The notes under the pieces: model-generated
What the model was told of the DNA's origin: nothing
Database searches by the model: none
What the model saw: the letters and a program-made list of their open reading frames with translations, nothing else
Assembly (NCBI RefSeq): GCF_007565055.1
Contig: NC_044563.1
Location: 97,053,489-97,117,488 of the forward strand
Direction of reading: 5' to 3'
DNA length: 64,000 nt
Source: Rhinopithecus roxellana
Lineage: Eukaryota > Chordata > Mammalia > Primates > Cercopithecidae
Shown: one piece after another, positions 45,625 through 55,729 of the stretch
Position numbering within the stretch: position 1 is the stretch's first letter
Layout of the letters: the number at the start of each line of letters is the position of its first letter
Program-made: the position numbers and the translations under genes

Positions 45625-46855
45625 ACCCTATAGACAAAGGAATTCAGGGAGCCCCTTAGGGCATAGCTCCCATACACCATGCACCTGAAGCCAAGCTACT
45701 AGTAAAGGATTTTATCCAAGGTCTGTCCCTACTCCTTAACTCAGCACTAACCTCTTTGAGATCCGAACAGGCACACAGGTATCATGGACCTCACTCCTAA
45801 TCCCCAGCTCCTTCACATTTTCTGCGTTGGCCTCTCCTACCTCAGGCCACTCACTGCTCTGCTCCATGGCTGCCTGGACTTCCTCGTTCACCCTCTGAAG
45901 CTCCCCAGCCCCAGGCACCTATATTGGAACTGTCCAGCATTCCTCTCCCGTACTGGGCACTGCTGGAGGGCAGAAACAGTGAGCTTCACTTCTCTCTGCA
46001 GCACCCAATATCTGGCATAGAGGAGCTGCTTAATTGGAGTCTGGTGACTGAACAGATAATTCCTTGATCAAAAGCTATCCAGCCTCCAACTAAACTGCCC
46101 CAATAAGGTGCCCACCACCCCTCAAGATGGTCAACTCGTTCCATCTGTGGACAGGTACAGACAGCTCAATTTGCAAGTGGAGAGGATATGATTGTTGCAA
46201 AGGTGATTGAATTAACCTAAACCATTGCTCTGGCTCCCTTCTTCACTAGAAGAGGACGATCTCATCTCCCACCTCACCCAGTGGGAGAGAACACAGGAGG
46301 CTGTGCAGCCAGGGGCCTTGGTACAGGGCTGGAATGGAATCTCTGGCCCCTCCATCCCCCAAGCATGCTGTCCCCCTTCCCTGCACCATAGAGTGTGATG
46401 CAGGAAGTCACAAGACGTAACCAGCAGCCCCAGGAAGAGACTGCACATGAACTCCAAGCTGTCAGACCTCAAGAGGGCGAGGCTCTGTCTTGGCAAAAAA
46501 GCCCCTGAGAAACCCTGAGAAAACTGGCTATGATGCTGGAAATGCTCTTCTGGCAGGACCTGAAAGAGACAGCCGGGCTCTAAGCAGGCTTAAGAAGCTC
46601 ATCAGCCCCTAAGCTAAGGTCAGCTGACATCTGTTGGGGGAGAGGGTGCCTCTCCAGCTTGAGGAGGTCCACTCACCCAGAGCACCAGGGACTGGCTCAC
46701 AGTTCTGCCTGGGGACTATCCACCACCCATCACTCTTCTACCCTGTCTTTCTGAGGGAGGCCCAAGGGGGCTTCTGCCTCACAGTCATCAGGGAAGGTGC
46801 AGGCAGAGAAATACTTTTGAGGGATAGACCCTAGAGGGAGGAATCAGTAGACAGG
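45625..46855. other. Unique intronic sequence with possible L2 debris
   Basis: 45950-46040 resembles an L2 3' end (GGAGGGCAGAAACAGTGAGC, ATATCTGGCATAGAGGAGC). Otherwise nothing recognised. Confidence 0.45.
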
Positions 46856-46858
46856 GAG

Positions 46859-47031
46859 TTAGCCGGGCATGGCAGTGCACACCTGTAGTCCCAGCTACTC
46901 AGGAGGCTGAGGCGGGGGGATTGCTTGAGCCCAGGAGTTTGAGGTTACAGTAAGCTGAGATGGTACCACTGCACCCCAGCCTGGGCAACAGAACAAAACC
47001 TCAACTCTTAAAAAAAAAAAAAAAAAAAAAG
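46859..47031 (+). mobile_element. Alu right-arm monomer
   Basis: TTAGCCGGGCATGGCAGTGC to a 20-A tail; left arm absent. Confidence 0.88.
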
Positions 47032-47084
47032 GAATAGAAAGAGTGATGGTGAGAACCACAGGGCACCATGTACCATGGTAGAAA

Positions 47085-47230
47085 CTGCACAGAATTTGGA
47101 GCCAAGAAGACTTGGGTTCAAGTCTCAAATGCCTCGGTGATGCTGGGGCCTTGGAAAGATCTATTAACCACCACTCCCTGCCCCCACCAGCCTCAAATGC
47201 CTGATCTGTAAAATGAGGACAATCAAAGTA
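47085..47230 (+). mobile_element. MIR SINE
   Basis: GAATTTGGAGCCAAGAAGAC, TTGGGTTCAAGTCTC, TGATCTGTAAAATGAGGACA. Confidence 0.82.
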
Positions 47231-47444
47231 TCTGCCTCTACAACAAATGCATTTTTCAACTAGAAAGCACCACGAAGATTATTATTGTTGACACCTGTGA
47301 CCTGAGACGTGCCAGACAATGCATTTGTCCTTTAGTGGTCAGAGCCGATAACCAGGTGGCTGCACAGATTAAGCAGCAGACATCTGTGCAGCCTTCTAAC
47401 TGCCCAGGAAAGAGGTAAACCTGGGGCCACCCCTAACTCAGACT

Positions 47445-47603
47445 CACCCACTGTTAATATTTTGCCCCATTTGCTCTATCATCCACTCCTTACCCCCAAC
47501 AAAAATTTCCCCCACATCACACAACTTAACTACTTAAGAGCAAATAACTTCAGTGTGTATTTCCAAGAATAAGTGTATCCTTTAAGTACCAGAATAGTCG
47601 GGC
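47445..47603 (-). mobile_element. L1 fragment (L1M type)
   Basis: CACTGTTAATATTTTGCCCC, ATTTGCTCTATCATCCACTC, CTTCAGTGTGTATTTCCAAG. Confidence 0.7.
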
Positions 47604-47605
47604 TT

Positions 47606-47899
47606 TTTTTTTTTCGACAGAGTTTCACTCTTGTTGCCTGGGCTGGAGTAGTGCAATGGGGCGGTCTCGTCTCACTGCAACCTCCGCCTCCTGGGTTCAA
47701 GCAATTATCCTGCCTCTGTCTCCTGAGTAGCTGAGATTACAGGCATGCACCACCATGCCCGGCTAATTTTGTATTTTTAGTAGAGATGAGGTTTCTCCAT
47801 GTTGGTCAGGCTGGTCTCGAACTCCGGACCTCAGGTGATCCACTCACTCTGGCATCCCAAAGTGCTGGGATTACAGGCATAAGCCACTGCGCCCAGCCC
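47606..47899 (-). mobile_element. Alu, full length (AluS type)
   Basis: Reverse Alu inserted in the L1; CGACAGAGTTTCACTCTTGT to CCACTGCGCCCAGCC. Confidence 0.92.
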
Positions 47900-48069
47900 A
47901 AGGTTGTGCAGTTTTTATTGGTCCAAACCAATTTCTGAGTTGAGTTCTACAGTTTGCATGCCCCTGACCCCGGCAATCCTAGTTCAAGGGCACCAGACTT
48001 CTGCAGCCACTGAATGCAGTTAGGACTCAGAAGTCATGTCTTCACTCCGCCTCACAGCTGTGTAGATGT

Positions 48070-48300
48070 ACAGAAGAGGAACTCACATTTATTGGGCATT
48101 TACAATGTGCCAGTAAATGTGGCGCTACTACTTGCTAAACCCTTTCCATCAATTAACTCACGTAATAGTCACATTTAACCCCATTTTACTGGTGAGGAAG
48201 TAAGGCTTAAAGAGAGTAGGTAACCTGCCAAGGTTAGGGAGCTGTACATGGTGAAGCTGAATTGGGGTTTAGGTAGTCTGACTCCAAAGTCCACACACTT
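48070..48300 (-). mobile_element. MIR SINE
   Basis: ATTTATTGGGCATTTACAAT, CCATTTTACTGGTGAGGAAG, TGACTCCAAAGTCCACACAC. Confidence 0.85.
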
Positions 48301-48581
48301 GGCTACCGTCTCTTTACACATGCTGTCACCCACATCAAAAGCTCTTTTCATACATTTTTCTGCATGATGAAGTTGCCTAGTTGTGCTTTGGGCTTCAACA
48401 AAAACCAGCCCTGCTGCCCAGGCCGGTATCCCAAAGAGTGTGAGGAGGCTGAATGAGAGAGAGAAGTGATCCAGCACAACTCACAACTCAGTACAAGCAA
48501 AAGACAATCCAAGGTTACCACAGCTGCTAATGTTTTCCTTAAGTCCTCCTGTACATCCTGTTTGGAGATGTAGGGCCCAGA

Positions 48582-48683
48582 GAGGCTGAAAAGCCAACAA
48601 GGAGTCTCCCCACACTCCTCTGTCACCTAAGACTTAACAGGGGGATCTGGCATTCCTCTGCTGGTACACATTCCTGTTTAGAA
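48582..48683 (+). repeat. About 100-bp local direct duplication, copy A
   Basis: Matches 49680-49785; the first 63 bases differ at only six positions (GAGGCTGAAAAGCCAACAAG shared start; GACTTAACAGGGGG shared), after which similarity decays. Family not recognised. Confidence 0.82.
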
Positions 48684-48884
48684 CACAAAGCAATAAACAT
48701 GATGCATCTGGCCAAAGTATTGATTTGAAACGAAGATATGAGAAAGGATTCCATAATGAATTAAATAGAGGGTAAAGTCTCAATTTTAGTCTGTCAATGA
48801 ATTTTTGGACAGAACCAACATTTAATGGCACTTCTTGCATCCCGTCTCCTAGGTGAGTTGGCCTTCATTCTCTTCTGCCATTAG

Positions 48885-48966
48885 ACCTACGGCTGAAAAG
48901 TCTGAGAAGCCTGGATATGAGGAACAATATGTCCAGGCCTCTCCCTTGAACTTTGAAGAAGCTCAG
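48885..48966 (+). other. Exon-like segment (cryptic exon candidate), antisense to PLEKHA7
   Basis: A pyrimidine-rich tract ending CTTCTGCCATTAG precedes 48885, and CAG/GTAACG follows 48966; the 82-bp interior is open in one frame. No homology recognised and no other exon linked to it, so this is only a splice-signal observation. Confidence 0.25.
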
Positions 48967-48981
48967 GTAACGCAGTATACA

Positions 48982-49306
48982 CCTTTTTTTTTTTCCTTTT
49001 CTTTTCTTTCTTTTTTTTTTTTTCGGACATTGTTTCACTCTTGCCGCCCAGGCTGGAGTACAATGGTGCAATCTCAGCTCACTATAACCTCTGCCTCCTG
49101 GGTTCAAGTGATTCTCCTACCTCAGCCTCCCGAGTAGCTGGGATTACAGCCACACACCACCACACCTGGCTAATTTTTGTATTTTTAATAGAGATGCTGT
49201 TTCACTACATTGGCCAAGCTGGTCTTGAACTCCTGACCTCAGGAGATCTGCCCACCTCGGCCTCCCGAAGTGCTGGGATTACAAGTGTGAGCCACTGTGC
49301 CCAGCC
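48982..49306 (-). mobile_element. Alu, full length (AluS type)
   Basis: Long T/C-rich tail (48984-49022), both arms. Exact duplication CAGTATACA at 48973-48981 and 49307-49315. Confidence 0.93.
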
Positions 49307-49679
49307 CAGTATACAACTTTAGAGAAGTCACTTTAACCCTCTGAGCCCAAATTCCCACACTAAAAAAATGCCATAATTACGGGACAAACCAGAGAATGTT
49401 CGTGAAATACTCTGTAAACGATAAAACATTAACTCAAAATATTTCTCATTTCAGAATTGAAAAGCAAATGTTTTGACAGCCATTTAAAAACAACCGGCAA
49501 ATACAACCATATTCCTCTGTGTTTTTCCCTCTGCCAATATTTACTTAAGACACCTGCCAGTTTACTGAGATGCTGCTGTCTTACACTGAGCAAAGAGATT
49601 CAAACCTGTGCTGTGCTGTCCACTGAAGATAGAAAACAAGAGCAGGCTCTTCACTGAATCGCCAAATATTCCACATATT

Positions 49680-49785
49680 GAGGCTGAAAAGCCAACAAGC
49701 AGTCTTCCTGCAGTCCTCTGTCACCTCAGACTTAACAGGGGGTAAACTGGCATCTCCCTGCCTCTGCACATGTTTCTGTTTAAAG
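49680..49785 (+). repeat. About 100-bp local direct duplication, copy B
   Basis: Partner of 48582-48683, 1.1 kb away, same orientation. Confidence 0.82.
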
Positions 49786-49863
49786 TGCTGTCTTAATCTT
49801 TTTCCAAAGTTCTCAATTTATGAAGCACCAAATTTACTCCCATAGACATCAAAAGAGAATAGA

Positions 49864-50015
49864 GGCTGGGCGCGGTGGCTCACGCCTGTAATCCCAGCAC
49901 TTCGAGAGGCCAAGGAGGGGGATTACTTGAGGTCAGGAGTTTGAGATCAGCCTGGCCAACATGGTGAAACCCCGTCTCTCCTAAAGATACAAAAATTAGC
50001 CAGACATGGTGGAGA
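49864..50015 (+). mobile_element. 3'-truncated Alu (left arm plus linker only)
   Basis: GGCTGGGCGCGGTGGCTCAC through ACAAAAATTAGCCAGACATG, then unique sequence. No right arm and no A tail. Confidence 0.88.
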
Positions 50016-50358
50016 TGTGGTACAAATTATGGCTCCTAATCCTTCCTTTTGCTTTCTAAACAACACTCACTGTTTTTCCTTTCCCACAGAACCTAACGTT
50101 TAAATCTGTGAACCCGCTTTTACCCTTGAAAACACAACCAGGAAGAGAAATATAAAGCATGGGATTTTGCCAGAACTTGCCAGGCTGGGAGAACCTTTCT
50201 TAACCTTCAACGAGGGGGTTCCGAATTTCTATTTTAACATATATGTAAGCTGCTAGTTTGCCAGAAATTCTTTGTGGGCCTATTACCCCCAGTTTTGAAA
50301 TAAAGTTTCTGGGACTGCTATTCCCAGCAACACCTCGATAAGAAAGATGACAAATAAG

Positions 50359-50607
50359 GCTGGGCATGGTGGCTCATGCCTGTAATCCCAGCACTTTGGG
50401 AAGCCAGGGTGGGTGGATAGCCTGAGGTCAGGAGTTCGAGACCAGCCTGACCAACATGTGAAACCCCGTGTCTACTAAATTACCCGGGCATGGTGGTGGA
50501 CGCCTGTAATCCCAGCTACGAGGGAGGCAGAGGTTGCAGTGAGCCGAGATCACACCATTGCACTCCAGCCTGGGCAACAAGAATGAAACTCCATCTGAAA
50601 AAAAAAA
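50359..50607 (+). mobile_element. Alu with right-arm internal deletion
   Basis: Right arm goes from CCCAGCTACGAGG directly to GAGGCAGAGGTTGCAG, missing about 30 bases. Ends in A10 against the next Alu. Confidence 0.9.
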
Positions 50608-50608
50608 T

Positions 50609-50893
50609 GGCTGGGCACAGGGGCTGACGTCTGTAATCCCAGCACTTTGGGAGGACAAGGCAAGGGGATTGCCTGAGGTTAGGAGTTTGAGACCAGCTTG
50701 GCTAACATGGTGAAACCCCATCTGCACTAAAAATACAAAAAATAGCCGGGCGTGGTGGCACACGCTACTCGGGAGGCTGAGGTAGAAGAATCACTTGAAC
50801 CCGGGAGACAGGGGTTGCAGTGAGCCGAAATCCCGCCACTACACTCCACCCTGGGTGACAGAGCAAGACTCTGTCACAAAAAAAAAAAAAAGG
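50609..50893 (+). mobile_element. Alu, full length, head-to-tail with the previous Alu
   Basis: GGCTGGGCACAGGGGCTGAC start, A14 tail. One duplication AAGATGACAAATAAG (50344-50358 and 50894-50908) encloses both Alus. Confidence 0.92.
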
Positions 50894-50909
50894 AAGATGA
50901 CAAATAAGT

Positions 50910-51560
50910 GAATCAACAGGTTTGACATTCTACAAGATAAATTTCACTACCATGAAGTTCAACATTTATCTAGGGAGGAAAATATAGAAGACAGGACAGA
51001 CTCCTTCATAGGGGTGGCCCAGAAGACTGTCAGTTGGGTGAGGGCATAATTAAGGGCAGCCTCCTGAGCCATCCAGTATTCACCAGCTTTCCTAAAGGCC
51101 TTCTAGGCCTGGTGTCTACAAGATCCCCACCTGAACATCTGCCACATTTGTTTCATCCTTCACTCTCCAACTCCCTTTAATTTCAGACTAAAACATGGGT
51201 TGCTGAATACAAAACACACACCCTCGATACTTGGCATTATCTCCAGAGGCAACCTTCTGAAGGACTCATGCCTGGTCCCCACTCCCTGCCTCAGAGGGCC
51301 AGGTTCTTAACTGCCCACTCCCAGCCTCCTGGAGCCCTTAGCCCTACCTGGGTGCCCTGCTCCTTCCTGCTGCCCGGGGGGCATGGATATAGGTGCTTGT
51401 GCTCTATGGTGTCTTGGAGTGGGGTATGGTGGTGGCAATTCCTAGCATATGAGGTAAATGCACTGATACTCACATTTAAAACATTATATTCTACAAAATA
51501 GAAGTAACTATAAAATTTATGCTAATAATTTAAACTTAATGTTTCTTTATGTAGAATGAC
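50910..51560. other. Unique intronic sequence
   Basis: No repeat recognised. Confidence 0.45.
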
Positions 51561-51582
51561 ATTAAATAGCCAAAAAAAAAAA

Positions 51583-51737
51583 TTTTTTTTTGAGACAGAG
51601 TTTTACTCTCGTTGCCTAGGCTGGAGTGCAATGGTGTAATCTTGGCTCACTGCAATCTCCACCTCCTGGGTTCAAGTGTTCCTGCTGGCTCAGCCTTCCA
51701 AGTATGTGGGATTACAGATGCCCACCACCATGCCCGT
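51583..51737 (-). mobile_element. 5'-truncated Alu (right arm only)
   Basis: TTTTGAGACAGAGTTTTACT to ACCACCATGCCCG. Duplication AAATAGC at 51564-51570 and 51738-51744. Confidence 0.88.
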
Positions 51738-51811
51738 AAATAGCAATTTTTAAAAAAATGACAAGTCAAGGGAAAAACTACAGAATAACAAAATTTTATA
51801 TTTTAGCATCT

Positions 51812-52107
51812 TTTTTTTTTTTTGAGACGGAATTCTCATTCTGTCACCCAGGCTGGAGTGCAATGGCATGAGCTCAGTTCACAGCAACCTCTGCTTCCCA
51901 GGCTCAAGCGATCCTCCCACCTCAGCCTCCCTAGTAGCTGGGACTACAGCCATGCGCCATCACACCCGGCTAAGTTTTGTATTTTTTGTAAAGATGTGGT
52001 TTTACCATGTTGCTCAGGCTAGTCTCAAACTCCCGAGCTCAAGCAATCCTCCTGCTTTGGCCACTCAAAGTGCTGCGATTACCGGTGTGAACCACCAAAG
52101 CCGGCCT
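51812..52107 (-). mobile_element. Alu, full length (AluJ/S type)
   Basis: TTTTTGAGACGGAATTCTCA to ACCACCAAAGCCGGCC. Confidence 0.92.
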
Positions 52108-52114
52108 AAAGATA

Positions 52115-52194
52115 TTCAGTTGGTGCAAAAGTAATTGCAGTTTTTACCATCAAAAGTAATGGCACTAACCACAATTACATTTGCGCCAAGCTAA
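52115..52194 (-). mobile_element. MADE1 mariner MITE, complete 80 bp
   Basis: Terminal inverted repeats TTCAGTTGGTGCAAAAGTAA and its partner ending TTTGCGCCAAGCTAA, flanked by TA dinucleotides (52113-52114 and 52195-52196), as expected for Tc1/mariner insertion. Exactly 80 bp. The central CCATCAAAAGTAATGG places it in reverse orientation. MADE1 copies are the known source of the miR-548 family hairpins. Confidence 0.95.
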
Positions 52195-52199
52195 TACTT

Positions 52200-53390
52200 T
52201 TTCCTTCTTTTTGAATAAGGAGCCTTGCATTTTCATTTTACATTTAGGCTCTGCAGATTATGTAGCCAGTCCTGCCACTAGGACGTGCTTCAGGTCTTAG
52301 GGGAGGGGAAAGTTAGCCTTATTGAAAGCCTCAAAAGTGACTTTCCCAGAGTCTAGCTGTCCTCACTTAGAGACAGGTACCCACAAAGAGACAGTACCTA
52401 CACAGGGTGGCTCCACACAACCCCAAAGCTAAAACTGAGAAACTTGAAGCTAGAAAGGGTCTTGTGCAGCAATTAGCTGGTTCCTGCCAGTACCCTTGTG
52501 CCAAGTCACAGAGGATGCCAAGGGCCCAGCAGCCAGAGAAGGAAGATAGCCTAGTCCAGTAGCCAATAGGTATCCCAGTCCCAGAGGCAGAGCAATGAGG
52601 ATATGAGATGAAGACGCAGAGGAGGCCATTGAGCTTCCACTGGCCAGCTTTGAGCATTGTTCTCAACAGCAACTGACTGTATCCAAGAAGCCTGGGTCTA
52701 GGCACCAGCCTTGACAGGCCTGTTCATGGCTGTTGAGCTTCTTTCACCTTGCTCATTCTCCTCCATCCCATTCTCCTTCCCAGTAAGGAGTTTTCCAATA
52801 CCTGTAATACCTAGAAAACTCATTAGGTCTCTTTAAAACACTGCTTGCTCAAGATATACCAAGTGCCTACTCAGCTCCCAGCCCTGGGCTGGGTGCCTAA
52901 GTCTCAGAAGTGGAGAATAAGATGCCTGCCTTCAAGGAACAGCCTTGGCACAGGCAAGGTGGCTGAGCCCCTCTTCTCTGCCATCTCCTCATTGCCTACG
53001 ACCTACTGAACATCTGCTGTAGGGGGAACACAATTCATAAGGTTCCATGAAACCACTGAAGAGCAGCCCAGTGTAATACTCTAACTCCCATGGTCTCTTC
53101 CAGAAACTTCTCCCTCATAGGTCCCACGTTTTAAAAAGCTGTGCCTGCCAAATTGTATTTACTAATAATCAATGTCTTCAATTTCTTACTAATCAGAGAC
53201 ATGTACCACAACTAATCAGCATAGGAGACCAAGGGATACTGCCCTTCCAAAGTACCTCAGTCCCTAGAAAAAGCAAAGATGGGGTCTGGCCCCATGAGCC
53301 TTGGGGAAGCCTAACTAAGAGCAATGGCATATGGGCATGCATCTCCTTCAAGATCCATGGCCTGGGGTGAGAGCCACCACTACTACTGTG
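52200..53390. other. Mostly unique intronic sequence
   Basis: A reverse L2-like piece at 52855-52960 (CCAAGTGCCTACTCAGCTCC, AGATGCCTGCCTTCAAGGAA); otherwise nothing recognised. Confidence 0.45.
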
Positions 53391-53394
53391 GCTA

Positions 53395-53695
53395 TCACAC
53401 GAGGGACTGAAGACCTATATTCTAGTCCCAGCTCTAACACTTCAGCAAAATCACTGAACCTTCATGGACCTGAGTTTCTTCATCTGAAGAATGGGGATGA
53501 TTCCTCCCTTCCTGCCTCCAGGGGCTGTTACAAAGATCAAATAAGAAAAGACACAAGAAAAAAACCATCTGCTCTAGGAATGTCCAGGATTACTGCAAGA
53601 TTCTATGTCTGTAAAACAGAACTAGTAATAGTTGCTACCTCATCAAACTATTGTGAGAATTAAATCAATGATAGTTACAGAACAGTTCCTACCAT
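53395..53695 (+). mobile_element. Two adjacent MIR SINE copies
   Basis: First (53395-53560): CTAGTCCCAGCTCTAACACT, GAGTTTCTTCATCTGAAGAA. Second (53595-53695), 3' half only: TGTCTGTAAAACAGAACTAG, AACTATTGTGAGAATTAAAT. Confidence 0.8.
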
Positions 53696-53845
53696 TTTTC
53701 AAAGACTCGAAAAGATTAGGCTGTTACATAATTATTACTACTATTATTGCTACTTCTGTTAATGACACTATTATCACAATTACTATTATACCTTGCTACC
53801 CAGCTGAGGGAGTCATAGTAGAGAAGTGCTAGAGTACAAGAAGTC

Positions 53846-53847
53846 AT

Positions 53848-53884
<37 letters not shown>
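53846..53884 (+). repeat. (ATTT)n microsatellite
   Basis: Ten ATTT units leading into the reverse Alu; grown from its tail. Confidence 0.95.
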
Positions 53885-53886
<2 letters not shown>

Positions 53887-54165
53887 GAGACAGGGTCTCA
53901 CTCTGTCGTCCAGGCTGGAGTACAGTATCACAATCATAGCTCATGGTAACCTAAGACTCCTGGGCTCAAGCAATCCTCACACTTAAGCCTCTCAAGTTGC
54001 TAGGATTACAGGAGCATACCACCGTTAATTTTTTCATTTTTTGTACAGATGAGGTCTCTCTGTGTTGCCCAGGCTGATCCTAAACTCCTGGCCTCAAGTG
54101 ATCCCCTCGCCTCTGCCTCCCAAAGTGCTGGAATTGCAGGCATGAGCCACTATACCCAGCCAAAA
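53885..54165 (-). mobile_element. Alu, full length (AluJ type)
   Basis: GAGACAGGGTCTCACTCTGT to CCACTATACCCAGCC; strongly diverged. Confidence 0.9.
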
Positions 54166-54340
54166 AAATCTTTTTAAAGGGGTTATCAACATCCCTTAGT
54201 CTAGAACTGGGAGAACCAGCAGTAGATTTCTTATATATTTTGTCCCTCATTAATGCAAAACTGAACAAAAAGTACAGAAATCAAAACTAAAATTCACCTG
54301 CCAAAGCTCAAGCTTTTCTGCTTCAAGAAAGGGACTCTGA

Positions 54341-54656
54341 GGCTAGGTGCGGTGACTCATGCCTGTAATCCCAGCACTTTGGGAGGCTGAGGCAGGCGGA
54401 TCACTTGAGGTCAGGAGTTTGAGACTAGCCTGGCCAACATGGTGAAACCCCGTCTCTACTAAAAATGCAAAAATTAGCCAGTCATGGTGGTGCACACCTG
54501 TAGTCCCAGCTACTTTGGGGGTGGCCGAGGCATGAGACTCACTGGAACCCAAGAGGCAGAGGTTGCAGTGAGCTAAGATCATGCCACTGCACTCCAGCCT
54601 GGGCGACAGAGCAATGCTGTCTTTAAAAAAAAAAAAAGAAAGAAAGAAAGAAAAGA
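54341..54656 (+). mobile_element. Alu, full length (AluS type) with (GAAA)n tail
   Basis: GGCTAGGTGCGGTGACTCAT start; A13 then GAAA units. Imperfect duplication AAAGGGACTCTG / AAATGGACTCTG. Confidence 0.92.
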
Positions 54657-54687
54657 AATGGACTCTGGAGAGTATTAAAACATTTGC

Positions 54688-54845
54688 TGGCCAGTCATGG
54701 TGGCCTGCATCTGTAGTTCCAGCTACTTGGGAGGCTGAAGTGAGAGGATCACTTGGCCCCAGGAGTTCAAGGCTGCAGTGAGCTATGACTGCACCACTGT
54801 ACTCCAGACTAGGAGACAGAGGAGGATTCTGTTTCTTACAATTTT
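54688..54845 (+). mobile_element. Alu right-arm monomer
   Basis: GGCCAGTCATGGTGGCCTGC to GATTCTGTTTCTTACAAT; no left arm. Confidence 0.82.
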
Positions 54846-54849
54846 TTCA

Positions 54850-55725
54850 AAAATTAAAATTTTTTAATCTGCTAAATATGAGGAACAACTGAATATATCC
54901 TGTAAAAACTCACACAACTTTCCTGTGCAAGGATCCATTAGGAAAAATAAAATCAGCCGTATCAATGCTTTGTCCCTCTCACTCTATGAGCCAGTTAGAG
55001 GAGGCTCCTGCCCTCAACACAAAAATCAAACATTCAGAAATGCTCACAGCAAAGCTAAGAAATCAGACAACAGTAAAACATTTTTTTATGTGGGGGGTGG
55101 GGGATGAGGGAAAGAACAATTACTTCCAAAACCCTTAAGTCTCTCAAAAAATTGTCACAGAAGGAGGTCCGAAGTACAATCATCTGCCACAGGGCCCTGC
55201 CTTTGAGGGTAGGGAACACTGTCACACATTGCTTTCCCTAGGCCTGGAAGAGCCAAGGCCCTGGGGGCACAGGAGCTCACTGTAGGAAAATCATTAGGGA
55301 CCTCACAGACAAGTTACCACAGAAGAGTCAGCAAAGGTGTGGAAGGCTGTGCTCCAGCCTCCACAGTCCCACACATGGCCTCACACACCCAGTCCAAGGC
55401 TGCACCTGGTACTTTGGGACATTTGCAGCCCTTCCTCCTGTCAAATGAATGATGGGCCCTGCCCCTGGGTGAGGCCAGTGAGATGCAAGCCATGGATCCC
55501 ATCCCTCTCACCTTCTTAGAAAAACACTGCTCCAGCAACTGCCCGGTCTCTTTCCTGCAGCATCGACTTCTCCCTCTCCATGGGCTCATTCCCATCAAAA
55601 CAAAACATGCTGTACAATCTTCCACTAAAAAAAAGAAAGGAAAACCCTCCCTCAAGCCCACATCCTCTCCAGTTACCAGCTAATGTCTCAACTCCACTTT
55701 GCAACAAAACTACCTGGAAGATTTG
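54850..55725. other. Unique intronic sequence
   Basis: A G-rich run (GTGGGGGGTGGGGGATGAGG) at 55090-55110; no repeat recognised. Confidence 0.45.
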
Positions 55726-55729
55726 CCTA

